A stretch of 64,000 nucleotides of DNA from Mycogone perniciosa (Eukaryota > Ascomycota > Sordariomycetes > Hypocreales > Hypocreaceae). Made by a program: the position numbers and the translations under genes. Numbering within the stretch: the stretch's first letter is position 1; the number at the start of each line of letters is the position of its first letter. Positions 1 to 13,270 of this stretch are shown piece after piece. The notes under the pieces were generated by a model, which saw only the letters and a program-made list of their open reading frames with translations, did no database searches and was not told the DNA's origin. The stretch covers positions 1 to 64,000 of the forward strand of contig JAOALB010000211.1 in assembly GCA_025331125.1 (NCBI GenBank). The letters run 5' to 3'.

Positions 1-3
1 AAA

Positions 4-74
<71 letters not shown>

Positions 75-76
75 AT
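1..76. repeat. (AAAT)19 microsatellite
   Basis: Nineteen perfect copies of AAAT run from the first base to position 76, where the phase breaks. The array may extend beyond the left edge of the window. It is uninterrupted, unlike the degenerate repeats that follow, which suggests recent slippage. Confidence 0.97.
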
Positions 77-1849
77 ATTAAAATTGGTAAAAGAGGATAT
101 TATAGTAAATATATTTATATTATAATTTAAGGTTTCTAATAGCCTTTTAAATATAAGCATTTAATATATTATAATTTAAGTTAACTTTTAAGAAAGAAGT
201 TTAGGATTATAGGTTTATAATTATTAAAAGGTTAAATATTAAATAAAATAATAGTTTTTATAAATATAGTTATCAATAATTATTTAAATAATAATATTAA
301 ATAAAGAATAAATTAATTATATATATAATAAGGAAAGGTATAGTAATTTCTAAAAAAATATAATTATATTTTTAATCAGTTAATATTTATAATTACTTAT
401 ATATATCCTTATTTATAAATAATAGAATATATATTATTATAATTATATTCCTATTAGTTTATTATTTTAATACTCTTTTAAACCTAAATTTTAATATAAT
501 TGAGTTATAATATATAATAAATCTTCTTAAAACTTAATTAACTTACTAGTTAAAAAAGCAAAAGAAATAAAATTAAATTAATTTCTTTAATTGTTTAAAA
601 AAAGTTTATAATAATTAAAATACAGTAGAAAAACTAAAGTAATAATTATAAAATTTAGAGTAAAGTATTAATAGTTATAATAATAATATATTAAATAATA
701 AAGAATAAAGGGAGAAAGATATAATAAATGGTAAAATTACTATTTATTAAGTTTTACTACATAGTAATAAACGTAAATAAATATATATGAAACTTAGAAT
801 AAAGTATTTAAAACTCGTATTTAAATATAAGTTAAAATAAGAAAATACTTTATATAATAACTAATTGTTTTAAGGTTACTATATTATATTATAGGCTATA
901 TAACTTCACGTTTTATTCTTTCACTTTTTACCTATAAGGTAATAACTTCCTTTCCTATATTCAATTAAAATTCCTTAATACTCTTTATACCATTATATAG
1001 TATAACATAAATTACCAAAATAATAAGGTGAATATACTTTCTTTTAACTTCTTTTAAGGCTATTTTACTATTAAGTAACTAATTTAAAGCCGCGCCAAAA
1101 GGCACCTACCTATAAAAGGCACTGCAATAGCAGTCTTTACGGTATTACTTTAAAGGCAAAGTATAGCCCTATATACTATTAATCCTAAATTACTAGGATA
1201 GATATATATAAATAACTTAGAAATAATTAATTAAATGCTGTTCTATTAATTTTAAGCTTAATAAAAAAAGGTACTGTTGAAATATATAAAAAGTAACTTA
1301 ATAAATAAAAACTAACTTGTTTTTATATTAAACCTACTATATAATAATAATAATTCTAGCTTTTCATTGCTATTATTATTCCTGAAGTTAAAATTAAACT
1401 TCAACTGAATTAAAGATTACTAGCTAGCTATAAAGGAAAAAGTTTACTAATAGCTATATTAAAATACAGATACTTTTAAGTAGTTAATTAAAGAAGGTTA
1501 CAAAAAGCTATTATAATAAATAATTAACAACGAAATTAACGTTATACTTAAAAGATCAAAATATATAATTTAATTAAATAAAAGATAAACTATTTATTAA
1601 TTATTAATAATATGTTTTTATATATTAAAAGTAAATTATATATATTAAAGTATAGAAAGAAAAGTAGATAGGATTTTGAAAGGGGTATATTTCACTTTTC
1701 TTTTAGACTCTTTCCTATATTTATAAGATTTATATAAGTAAAAGTATAGTTTATACCTTAAATATTTTGTTAATATATACTAAAATATATGTCTATAAAG
1801 GTATATACCTTGATATTAATTGTTTATTAGTTAATTATTATTATATATA
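77..1849. other. RIP-degraded AT-rich DNA without a gene
   Basis: No reading frame, RNA gene or clear element ends are visible. Almost every C lies outside CA context, as in RIPed repeats. A short stretch at about 1087-1140 is richer in GC and still carries several CA dinucleotides, so it escaped mutation or arrived later. I could not match the stretch to another repeat here. Confidence 0.6.
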
Positions 1850-2024
1850 AATTAATATATTAAGGAAGAATATAAATTATATTATATCAAACTAAGTTTA
1901 TTTCTTTATTTTTATAGTTTTATACCTTTTTAACTTTATAGTTCTTTACATGAATAATTAACTTTCTTTGAATAAATAAATAAAAAAAGTATTAATATAT
2001 TCAATATATTAATTACTTTTAATA
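1850..2024 (-). repeat. Partial LTR, family F (copy 1)
   Basis: The segment aligns by eye with the right part of the better preserved LTR F at 54933-55319. Shared landmarks include the 'ttatttctttat' run and the terminal 'taata' (from TAACA by C-to-T change). The half of the LTR expected further left is not recognisable. T-rich internal sequence follows directly on the right, as after LTR F at 55319, which makes this the 3' LTR of a minus-oriented element. Confidence 0.55.
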
Positions 2025-4650
2025 AAAGGTTTTTTATAAATGTTAATAAACGAAAATATAAATCTTAATAAAATATTTGTATTATTAAAAGTTTTAATAT
2101 TAATATAAAAGCTTTAAAAAGTAGATTTTAAGAATATAAAGAAATAATAAAAAAGGAATATTATAAAAGAACAAATGAAAAAGAAAGTATTATTATATAT
2201 ATTATGAATATTTTTATATTTAATATAAATTAAATGCATTTTTATATTAAAACTATTATAATTAAGTAATTTTATTTTAATAATCTATATTTGTTATGAA
2301 ATATTTTAAACTGTTATTAATTGATATTATATTAATTATTTTTTAATTTAAACAAATATATATATTGACTGTTAAATATTATTTAAAAGAGGAATATTTA
2401 GAAATTTTAATAAAATTAAATTACATTATATATTTAAAGCTATAATTTAGTAATAGTAAAAAGAATAAAGTATTACTTCTTATATTAGTATTATAAAAGC
2501 TATTATAATTATTTATTTATTTCCCTTTAAATTTATAACGCTTTATTTCATTGTAAAAAGATGTTTTTATTTTTTTAATTACTTCTCAAATAACTTTTAT
2601 AATTACTTTTAAAATATGTTTTTTATAATTATATTTTATTTTAAAGCTTATTTATATATTTAATAATATTTCTGTAATTATCAATGATATTTATATAATT
2701 AAAATATAATATTTGTTTTTATTAAATTAAAAGCTTTTTATAATTAGTTTTTAATTTTAAAAAAAGACTTATTTTTAATTTTATTATAAAAAGATAAAGA
2801 ATTTAATATCAAGATATCTATTTATATAGTATTGAATTTTATAATTGCTTCTTTTATAATATAGTGAAATCTTATTTTTTATAAATGAAATAATAACCCT
2901 TAATGTAATAAATCTTTTTTTTAAAAATAATATTTAATAATTATTTAAGAATATTATTATTTATATTTATTTGTATTCTTTTTATATAAAGGTAATTGTT
3001 TTAATTTATTTTATTTATTGTAAATCTGTAAATATATACTTTTCTTTTATTTTAAATTATTGAATTTTATAAATTATAAATTTCTTTTATAATCATAAAA
3101 TTATTATAAACTTTACTAAATTTCTAACTATTAATAACTTTAATTATTATTATCTTAATTATTTTATTTTTAAATATATTATTATTTACTTTTAAACTAT
3201 TATTTATAAAACTATTTTTATCATTTTAAATTCTTTATTAATCAAATTGATTCTTTATATATTTCTTTAAATGTTTCTTTTAATTAAATATTATTAAATG
3301 GAAGTTTATTTATATATTCTTAATTTATATACCTTTATAATCTTTATTTAAAGTTCAATTTTAAATAAATTTAATTAATATACCTTTAATTTTATATTTT
3401 CTAACAAGTCTTTTCTAAATTTTATATTATAAAATACAATAAAGTAATTAAAAGATTATTTAATTATTCTTGAGAATAAATATCAATTATTAATTATTAA
3501 TATTTATTTATTTAATTAATAGTTAATAAAATATTATTATTTCTTTTTAAATTATTTGTATCTATTTCCTTTCAATATATAAATACATCTTTAATTAATT
3601 CTTTATTATATAATTTTAATTCTAACTAATTATTGATTTTATAAATAGTTTTACTATTAAAAAATAAATAAATACTCTATTAATCAAACAAATAAAATTA
3701 TCTTTAAATAAATTATCATAAAACTTTTTAAATAATCTTTCTTTTAACTTTAACTTTCTTTATAGTAATTCTTAATTTATAGAAATAAAGTATTTATTAT
3801 AATATTCATTCTTTACAATATATTTAGTTATAAAATTAATAAGAAAAATGAAATTTATTTATTCAATTATATACCTCTTAAATGTATTATTAATTCTATT
3901 GTTTATTTCATTTATAAATAACTTAATCGTTATTTCTAATATAAATAAAAGTTTATAAATAAATATATATAGTCTTTTAAAAGTTTAAAGTAATGCTTTA
4001 TATTCCCTATTTATAATAACATATTATATCTTTTAGAAACCTTAATATTAACCTTTTCATCAAATTAAATATTCTTTTTTTTATAATTTATATTATAATA
4101 CTTTTCATTTATTATATTGACATTAATTATAAAAACTACCTTTTTAGACTTTTTCTTTATATTTAATATTATTAATACAACAACAAAAATAATTAGCTTT
4201 TGCAATTTATTTATAATTTGGTATCACTTTTTTAATAAATCAATTAAAGCCTTTATAATTTAAATAAAGTATTTCATTTAATATTGACAACAATTAATTA
4301 AATTACAAGGATATTAAACTTTATTTATAATTTCTTAATCTTTTTATTTCTTAATTTTAATAATCCCTTTTATTATTTATTATTATTTCTTTATATTATA
4401 TAAATATTTTATTAATTCTATTAATCTTTAACAAAAATCAACTTTATTATTGAAATAATATACTTTAATTGTTTAAGATTAAAACAGGTATATTAAAATT
4501 TTAAGAATACTTTAAAATATAATATTAAACTTTAAATATTATATTTTCATTATTATATATATATTTTAATCTTTATATTATAATGTTACTCAAGAATACT
4601 GAATAAACTATATATATAAAGTTAAATAATATTTATAAAATAGTCTATTA
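2025..4650 (-). mobile_element. LTR element family F, internal region (first part)
   Basis: Heavily T-rich on the plus strand and densely RIPed. Stretches around 2070-2350 resemble 55375-55620, the internal part of the second F copy (shared 'aatatttttatatttaat' and 'ttatattaaaact'). No protein motif survives, so the element class is unknown; minus orientation is inferred from the flanking LTRs. The right edge is where A-rich gypsy C sequence takes over and is approximate. Confidence 0.45.
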
Positions 4651-5888
4651 AAACTATATTATTAAATCTATAATACTTATATTATTTGTTTATTTAATAT
4701 AAAGTTTAAAGCTAAAGTAATATAATTCATAAATTTAGTAAAGCTAAAAGTAGTAATATCTTTAAATATTAAATTAATAGTTTTAAAAATATAAATTTAA
4801 TATTATAAATAAAGATATAGAAACCTATTAATAAAAGTATATCAACTAGTATTTTATTAGATTATATAATGTTATAATTAATATTAAATATTTTAATACC
4901 TTTTCTAAATATATCCTTTATATTAAGAATTAATTAAATAATAATGGCTATTTTGTAATATAAAAAGCATTTAAGTATATTATACTAATAAAGGATAACT
5001 ATACAATATAAAAATAAAAAATAGTAAACCTTTTATTAAATATTTAAATTTATAGTATAAAACTTTTAACTTTTTTCAATTTACTGCTTAAAGTTTAACA
5101 CTTATTATATAGTAAATAAGCTATTTTAAAACTTTATTATTAAATTCTATAAACTAGCAGCCTAACTAGTAGAATTAATGCCTAAAAGGTTAATACCTTT
5201 TACTTTAAAGTATTTAAAGAAATAACTATTACTTTTATTAATAAAAGTAATAAACTTATAAATAAAAATTATTTATTTATTTAAAGAACTTTTCATTAAA
5301 AAGTTTATAATAATTTTAAAAAGTAAGCTTGTTATATTAAACTTAAAGGTAATTATAAATTTAAAAAGCTAAATAGTAATTATACTCTTTAATAAACTTT
5401 ACCTTAAAATAAATTAAACCCTTTAAAGTAAAAAGATATAAGCAATATTATATAGTTAAATATTATATCTTTTACTTTATAATATAAAAAATACTAATAA
5501 CTTTATAACCTATATTATTATTATAATAGTTATTATATAGTTAATAACTATATAAAAAAATAAAAAGTTAATATTATAAAACTTTAAATTTCATAAAGAT
5601 ATAATAACAGCTTTTTAAAATATAGAATATATTAAAGTAATAAGACTATAGCGCTTTAAAGCAGGGTATATATTTTAAATTAAAGAAAAGCTATACTAAT
5701 ACTATAAATTCCTACTCTTTAATTCCCGCAGTATTAATAGTTTTTAACTTAAAGAAATAACTTATTATACTATAAAAACCTATTTTTATATTATATTAAA
5801 TAAACTAGCTTTATTAAAGTATTAATTACCTTCAATAATATAATTGCTTAAATTAAAAAACTTTATTTTAATGAATAGTAAAGTAATA

Positions 5889-6010
5889 GTATAGTTTATT
5901 AATGATATAATTTTATATATAAAAGTAAAGGAATATAAAAAGCTATATATATCTTTTATTATTAATTGTTTAAATTAAAGCCCCTTTATCTTTAAAATAC
6001 TATAATTATA
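5889..6010 (+). pseudogene. Reverse-transcriptase active-site relic of gypsy C
   Basis: Read from 5889 the frame gives V-stop-FINDIILYIKVKE and then continues toward 'FIFK'. This matches the gypsy pattern of a FIDDIILY core followed by a 'TFKPSKCEF'-like segment. The Asp-to-Asn change and the TAG/TAA stops are G-to-A or C-to-T transitions, as RIP produces. Confidence 0.7.
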
Positions 6011-9000
6011 GTAATATAATTTTAATATTAACTAGCCTATATTAATAGTTACCTTTAATTTATAATACCATTTAATAAATTATTGCCTTTAAACCTATAT
6101 TATATTAATAATCTTTAGTTTAATAACTACTTTATATAATATGAATATTTTAAGTGGACCTTCAAAGTTAATAAGTTATATTATCAGCAAGAAATAAAAT
6201 AATATATTAAAAAGGATAAAAAAAGGATTAAGAAGAAAATTAAATTTTAAGCCTATTTTAAAAGTATACTAAAAGAAATAATACTTTCATAAAGGAAAAG
6301 GATTTATATATTAACCCTATATTAATATTAAAGTAAAATTACTATTATATTTATTAATTCAATTGCTATAAAGGATTAAAGATTAAAGTATAAATAATAT
6401 TAAATAAGGATTTAATATTAGTTTGAATAATATTTATAGCTAATAAATATTAATATCTATATTAATATAATTTAATATAACTCTTTAAACTAAATATATT
6501 AATATTTAATAAGCTTATAGCTGTAACGCTATATAAATAGTTTAATTTAATAAATATTTAAATATATACTATAATATTATAAATTTAACTCTATAAAGAT
6601 TTATTTACTTCATATATAGAATTAATTTAAATAGATTTAATAGAAAATATATAAAAATAAAAATATAAAGTACATTAAGTATTAAAGTTTAATACAAATA
6701 CGTTTATAAATATATTATAAAGATAAAGTAGCTTGATAGTAATATAAATATTATTCTTTAGAGCTTTTTATAAATTCTTTATATATTATTATAGCAGAAA
6801 GTACCTTTAAAGGATATTAAAGTTTAGTATTAATAAACGTATAAAAGTAAAATTAAAATTAATAAAAAGTAATACTTAATAGAAACCTTTTAATTAACTA
6901 TAAAATAAAATAATTAGCCTTTTTTTATAATTAATAAATAAATTTCCCTTTAAAAGATTATAAAACTATAAAATTAAGCTTTTATTAAAAGAGAAATTAC
7001 GATATTAAAAGAACTGTTTAATATTATTTAATAAACCTTAACTTATAAGAAAATAGTTAAATAAAGGTTTAGCTAAAAGATTTATTAAAGAATTTAAAGT
7101 AAAATATACTACCCTTTTACTTTTTACTATATAATTTAAAAAAGGTATTTATATTTATTAAAACTATTAAAGCTTTAATAATGTTACTATAAAGAATTAT
7201 TAACGCTTAGTTTTAATTTAAAAAATATTAAATAGTTTGTAGAATATTAAATTTTATATTAAATTAAATATAATACTTGCTTTTAATAAATTTAAAATTA
7301 TAAAAGAATATAAATTTAAAATAGCTTTTATAATTTAGCTTAAGCTATTTAAAACCTTTATTATACCTTTTAGCCTTTATAATGTCTTGGCCTTTTTTTA
7401 ATACTATATTAATTATACTTTATATAGTGTATTTAATAAAATCTATATAGTTTATTTAATCAAATCTATATAATTTACTGTAATAATATTTCAATTTATT
7501 TAACTATATAAAAGGAATATAAATAATATATATAGGAAATTATAAATAAGTTAATTAATATAGGATTTTAAATTAATATTAAATAATATCAATTTAAACT
7601 AATAAAAATAAAATACTTTAGTTTAATTATTATAAATAATAGTATTAAAATAAACTTGAAAGAAAGAGCTGCAATTGTAAATTAAAAGAGACCTTTAAAC
7701 CTTTATAAACTTTAATACTTTTTAGGCTTTATAAATCTCTATTAATAGTTTATTAAAAACTTTTTTAATATTTATAAACCTTTAAATAGCCTTTTAAGAA
7801 AAGATATATTATAGAATTAAATAAAACTTTATACTGCTGCATTTAACTGTTTTAAAACCTAATTTATAACTGCTTTAATCTTTACCTTTTTTAATTATAA
7901 TAATAAAATAATTTTAAAAATAATACTTTAAATTAGGCATTTAATAGTATTTTCTTTTGATATAATAAAGATAACATCCTATAATCAATACTATATTTTT
8001 TATTAAATTATTTACCCATTAAATATAATTATAAAATATATAATAAGAAACTATTAGCTATTATTATATTATTATAAAAATAGTGCTTTAAGCTTCAAAA
8101 TATAGAAAATAAATTTAAAATTATTATATACTATAAAAACTCAAAATAATTTATAACTATTAAAGGATTAAATTAAGAATAAATTTATAAATATAAACTT
8201 TTAATTTAATATAATTTTTGAATTATTTATTATATTAAATTAAAAGCAATAAAGCCTAATATATTAAATAAAATATTTTAAAATATTTTAATGAAGTTAA
8301 ATTAAAATAATAGCTAATTAAAAACAAGAAAAAATACTTTACTTTTAAAAAACTGCCTTAACCTTTATATTTATATTAATATTATAAAAAGTATAATTAA
8401 AAGAAACCTCTTTACTATAATAACCAGCACTTTAATATTAAATTTAAAGACATTAATTAATAGAATAATCAATAAAGTTTATAAAATATTAAATGTAGTA
8501 TATATTATAATATAAACGCTTTAAGACTTAGCTATTTAATAATAGCCTAAAGGTATTTAAAGTAATTTAAAGGCAGCTATATAAAACTTTAAAATCTATG
8601 ATAATTAAATATATTATTAAAAATAAGTTTTCTTTTTATTGATAAGTAAAGTAAAAATATAAATTATATATTAAATATACTTTTTTAAGCTAAAAGGATA
8701 CTTAAAATAAATAAAAACAATAAAGCCGTTTAATTATATATTCTAATAGCTATAAAAATAAATTAATATTAATGCTTTTATTAATAGTGATAACCTATAC
8801 TTTTGAATAAAGTTAAGTAAATTTACTGTTTTAAAAATTTTAAAACTATTATTAATATTATTTTAAACTTAAAGTAATATTTTAATAAACTATATTATAC
8901 TATTATTTAACTATAACTATTAAAGCTTAATTTATAATAATACTTTTATAATAATATACTATTTAATAAAATTATATAATTTTATTATTACTTATATATT

Positions 9001-10130
9001 TAATACTAAATAATTTACTAATACTTTTATTTTATATATTTATACTTTATATAAAGCTTTAGAAATAATTATATTTAACTAGGGTATTGAATTTATATTT
9101 AAGTTCTAAAAGCAGCTATTTTAATAACTTAAAATCTACTTTAAATACTTTTTAACTTACTATTTAAAAGTTAATAGCTAAATGAAATAGTTTAATATAA
9201 AAGTAAAGTAGTATTTTAGGTAGTTTAGAAGTTTTTATTAAAATAAATTAATTAATTAATTACTATTTACAGAGTTTACTTAAAATAATTAAATATTTAA
9301 AATAATAGAAACTTTACTATTTTTTATAAATTACAGTTTCTATTTATATTTAAAAGTTAAGCCTTTAAACCCCTGCCCACTAAACCTATTAATTACTTAA
9401 AAAGAAGTTTTTATAAAACAAATACTATAATTAAGCGATTCTAATAAATCTTACATTAATTAAAAGCCTTTACAGTATAATTAAGTATTTAATATAAGGC
9501 TATAATTAATATATTAAAAGAGGACTTATATTAATTTACGGTTAACGAAAAAGTATAGTTAAAGACTAAATACCTTGAAATAAACTATTTAATAAAAAAG
9601 GGAGATAATAAATACATAGGCCTATATAAAATCTTTAATATATACCTTTAAGCCTATTAACCTAAACTCTTTAACTGTATCTGCATTTCCTTTATATTTT
9701 ATAGGTCTCTTTTTAATCTATTAGCAGTTAATAAAGTAAGTTAATAAATATATCCATTAAAATAAAACGCTATTAATAAGCGAGAGAATAAAAATATATA
9801 AAAGTAAATCTTTAAAAGAAATAAGAAAATAAATAAAGTAATAGAAAACGAAGAATTTAATAATATCCTTAACTGCTATAATAGAAATAGCCTATACTCT
9901 TATATATTAAGCTAGTAACCTATAAAGGACTTAAAAGGATAGAATACTGCGTTTTTAAAATACTATATAAAAAATCTTAATAAGCCTAGCCTGCCTGCCA
10001 AAATTAAAAAAAGGAAATAATAAACTAGGTAAACCTCTAACATAGTAGCTGCTTATAATAGAATTAATATAATAAAAGGATTAGAATATATATAGTCTTA
10101 AAATAGCTATTTAAAGGCAAATAAAGTTTA

Positions 10131-10142
10131 AAAGGGGGGTAC
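10131..10142 (+). promoter_or_regulatory. Polypurine tract of gypsy C
   Basis: The run aaaggggggtac lies directly before the TG that opens the 3' LTR. This is where plus-strand DNA synthesis of an LTR element is primed, and it fixes the plus orientation. Confidence 0.7.
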
Positions 10143-10304
10143 TGCTATAGCACTAAACGTGCCCTTTAATAATATATTAGTATTATATATATCCTTATAT
10201 AATAGCTTAATCCTATACCTTTAAACTATATTCCTATAGCTTTTTACTTTATTTAAAGTATAATAAAGATATTACTTTAACCTGCCATTTTATATACTAT
10301 AATA
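10143..10304 (+). repeat. 3' LTR of gypsy C (162 bp)
   Basis: Begins TGCTATAGCACTAAAC and ends near 'actataata' (from ...AACA). The same sequence occurs at 32319-32479, where it opens the second copy. The start is well fixed by the polypurine tract; the end is inferred from where the two copies stop matching. Confidence 0.7.
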
Positions 10305-11507
10305 AAATAATTTATAATACAGTAATTTTAAAGTTGAAATTTTTATATTTTATAAAGTTTTAATAAATCTTTTTTTATATTTATATTAAATTAAATGTTT
10401 TTATATTATTAGTTTCTTTATTATTATTTTTAAGATTATTATTAGTTAATTTAATATAAGTTTACTTTAATTTTCATTAATAAAAACTCTAAAAATATAT
10501 ATATTATAAAGAAAATATTAAACTTTAAATTATCTTTAATTTTAATTTATATTATTTCTTTTTAATTAAAACCTTTAATAAAAATAAAACTATTTAATAA
10601 AATATTATTTATTCAATAAACTTTTATATTTATTTATTTATATATAACATTAATTATAATTTATTTATATTTTTATATTTTCTTTTAAAAACTTTCTTTG
10701 TAATTTCCTTAATTTCTTTAACTTTTTTATTATTTATTTAAATTATTTATTAAGATTAATTAATCTAATTCTTTTTTAATTTACTTTAATAATATATATA
10801 AAACCTTTCTTTAAAAATAAATAAACGGTTTTTTAATTTTAATTTTATTTATTTAAAGTATTATTTCTTTTTAATTCTTTCAATTTTTATTTGTTATTTT
10901 TTAAAGGTTTATATATATTTCTATTATTAAATTCATGTTTAAAATTAGTTTTATAACTAGCTTCATTTTTAAAATATTTTTAAAAGTTTAAATAAAACAA
11001 GCATTTAAATAAATATTCTTTTATTCTTTATTAAAAGATTTAATCTCTTATAATCTTTATTATAATGAATTTAAAAGGCATTAATATTAAATTAAATATA
11101 TAATTGAATAATCCTTTTAATTAAAAGTTTAAAAAAAGGTTAAATTTAATATTTGAATATTTAATAGTTTTTTATTTACTTTTAATTTCTTTATTATAAA
11201 TTAAAATATATTATTAAGGTCTTATTTAAATCATAGTTTTATAATAAAATATATACTTTTTAATTAGAATTATTTAATTCAAAAACTTAACTTTTAAAAG
11301 TATATTTTCTTTTAAATAAAACCAATATATATTATTTTAACAAAAAAGCTATAATGAAAATCTTGTTTTAAATAAAATGTTCTTTATAATACAAAAATAA
11401 TAATTTTAGATTAGAAAATTGAAATAAATAAAACCAATTTTATTATATTAAATTATTACTTGTATAAATATAATTTTAAAATCTTCTTTTATTTTAATTA
11501 TTGATTT
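10305..11507 (-). mobile_element. LTR element family F, internal region (second part)
   Basis: Plus-strand composition switches back to T-rich immediately after the gypsy C LTR and stays so until LTR F at 11508. With 2025-4650 this looks like one F element split by gypsy C. No coding motif survives. The assignment rests on composition and the flanking LTRs, not on a protein match. Confidence 0.4.
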
Positions 11508-11897
11508 TATTAAAAAGGGAATTAACATTATAAATAAATATACATATATATCAATAATAATTTAAATAAAATATAGTAACTATACTTTTTATAAAATTTT
11601 AAAGTTACAGTTAAATAATATAAAAATTAAACAATATTATAAATTATTTACTTATTATATTTATAGTTAAAAGTAATTAATAGTTACTTTTTTATACGTT
11701 AATAGCTATAAAACCATATATAAAGCAATATAGTAACGGAAAATATAAGTTATATTATATTAAATTCAATTTATTTATTTATTTTTGTATTTTTCAACTT
11801 TTTTATTTAATAGTTATTTCAATAAATAGTAAACTTTTTTTAAGTAACTTAATAAAAAGGGGTATAAATATATTAAATATATTAGTTACCTTTAATA
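11508..11897 (-). repeat. LTR of family F (copy 2, about 390 bp)
   Basis: Aligns end to end with 54933-55319. Both open with a TGTTA-derived start (here 'tattaaaaaggga') and close with 'taata' derived from TAACA. It lies on the right of the T-rich internal DNA, so for a minus-oriented element it is the 5' LTR. It is much more RIPed than the copy at 54933. Confidence 0.65.
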
Positions 11898-12109
11898 AAT
11901 TATTAATTTAAATCTTTAAATAATAGGTAGTTATAATTAAAACTATAAGTATATATTATATTAATAAAGAAAAATACTTCAAGGTATAGTAGAAATCTTT
12001 ACTTTTTTATATTTTTAAAATTTAAACTTAATCTCCAAAAGTACCTTTATTTGTCGGGAAGGCTTTTTATTGGCTAAAAACCAACTAAAAAGTATACGCT
12101 AATGAAACA

Positions 12110-12815
12110 TTTGGGGTATAGACTCTAAGAAACATTGCGCGACTCGCGGGCCTAGACCGCGCCTACCCGCTGGCCAACAGGATCAACAGACCAACCACCC
12201 AGCCTCCCGCGACGCGCCTACAGAGGACAGCCAAGCTTATCGGCCGACCGCCCGACCCACTCCATTGAAAAATCCCGCTTCGTCTGGGCTGGCCTAAACT
12301 TTGAGACACTAGGGAAGGAGTTGGCCACGCGGAAATACTTTAACCTAGTGAACTTACTACCAACCTCAACAATCGTAGCCCACTTAGACGGTTCCCAGCT
12401 TAACCACGTAACCGGATAGGGAGCGATAGTGTACTACAGGGCCAGGGCCTATAAAGACTTTGGGGGGCTCGCCAACGCGGAAGTGTACGACGCAGAGGTT
12501 ACGGGGGTTGCTAGGGCGATCGACATAGCAGCCAGGCTTGCAAGGAACGACCCCGGGATCAGCGAAATATACGTCTTTCTCGGCAATACGTCAGTAATCA
12601 AGGGCCTGCAAAATAAAGCCCCAGCCTCGTTACAAGAGTTCATGCAGTTCCAACGCATAGCCAAAGAGATACACCCCTGCAAGGTGTTTGTTTCTTGGGT
12701 ACCAGGCCATAAAGATATACGAGGCAATAAAGTGGCCGACAAGCTAGCGAAAGAGGGGACGGCTCTTGAATCGCTCCCTCAGGGCCGGAGATATATATTG
12801 GTAGAGGTACTCTGA
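12110..12815 (+). pseudogene. Tad-type LINE ORF2 relic: RT C-terminus and RNase H
   Basis: An un-RIPed 3' fragment of a non-LTR retrotransposon. Frame starting 12122 reads TLRNIARLAGLDRAYPLANR, the linker after the RT domain in fungal Tad elements, and stops near 12268. From about 12240 a second frame carries on (FVWAGLNFETLGKELATRKY), so there is a frameshift. RNase H follows: LDGS with the first catalytic Asp at 12387, a TAG at 12417-12419, AEVYDAEVTG with the conserved Glu, VSWVPGHKDI, and the last Asp at 12738 in VADKLAKEG. The third acidic site, normally Asp in a 'LDN' motif, is Gly (GGC, 12582-12584). The frame ends in TGA at 12813. A truncated, inactive copy. Confidence 0.85.
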
Positions 12816-12987
12816 CCATTATATAAATATTAGCTAAGAGATTTTCCAAGTTATATCTATACCTACTATATAATACCTCCTATCTCCCTCTCCCTTTCCT
12901 AAACATTAAGTTCTTACACATCAAGTTCTCATACATCAAGTTTCAATTTCCTCCTATTGCAATTCCTATTTACTATAATCCATTAAA
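12816..12987 (+). promoter_or_regulatory. Promoter and leader of the secreted-protein gene
   Basis: A TATATAAAT box-like sequence at about 12820 is followed by a pyrimidine-rich stretch (ctcctatctccctctccctttcc) typical of fungal core promoters. CAAG-type sites and two near-repeats of 'acatcaagttctcatac' come next. The start codon context is ATTAAAATG. The base of the LINE relic supplies the upstream flank. Confidence 0.5.
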
Positions 12988-13270
12988 ATGCAGTTCAAGC
13001 TCCTTCTCACTACTGCTCTTGTCGCAGCGGCTATGCCTGCCGGTAAGTAATATCTTTGTTTCTATATTTACTGAGACTGGACAAGAACTGCTGCTAATCA
13101 TATATCTACTGAAAGATAATGCTGCGCCTGCTGTTGAGGCCGCTTCCTGCTACTGGACAGCCTGTGCTAGAGCCCCCCTATGCCCTGCTAATTTGGGATG
13201 GGGTGCAGCCGTCCGTGAAGCATGCCCGAATTCCACCAACTTCCGCCTATACTGCTGCAAATTCCAATGA
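12988..13270 (+). CDS. Small secreted cysteine-rich protein (effector candidate), 2 exons
   Basis: Exon 1 is 12988-13042, intron 13043-13115 (GTAAGT donor, CTAAT branch site about 17 nt before the AAAG acceptor), exon 2 13116-13270. Splicing gives 69 residues. The N-terminus MQFKLLLTTALVAAAMPA is a clear signal peptide with an AMPA-type cleavage site. The mature part of about 51 residues holds six cysteines spaced C-x4-C-x5-C-x13-C-x9-CC, enough for three disulfides, and one NST glycosylation sequon. Codon use is balanced and shows no RIP damage, although RIPed repeats lie on both sides. Compact secreted cysteine-rich proteins of this kind act outside the cell in many fungi as effectors or antimicrobial peptides; I do not recognise this family. 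Unspliced, exon 1 runs into other codons and loses the cysteine domain, so the two-exon model is preferred. Confidence 0.78.

Larger units (their letters stand above)
4660..10304 (+). mobile_element. Ty3/gypsy retrotransposon, family C copy 1 (RIPed, 5'-truncated)
   Basis: A plus-strand Ty3/gypsy remnant. A reverse-transcriptase core reads FINDIILYIKVKE at about 5895-5933, where IND stands for the catalytic IDD after G-to-A change, followed by the usual thumb region with stop codons. The interval 4685-5820 aligns with 32980-33671 plus 40927-41395, the second copy. The element ends in a polypurine tract and a 3' LTR (10143-10304). No 5' LTR is recognisable, so the 5' end was lost or destroyed. 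No frame is usable; the element is dead. Confidence 0.75.

Noticed and set aside
12449..12849. Minus-strand frames overlapping the LINE relic (12449-12742, 12640-12849)
   Set aside because: Shadows of the plus-strand RNase H frame, whose motifs are clear.
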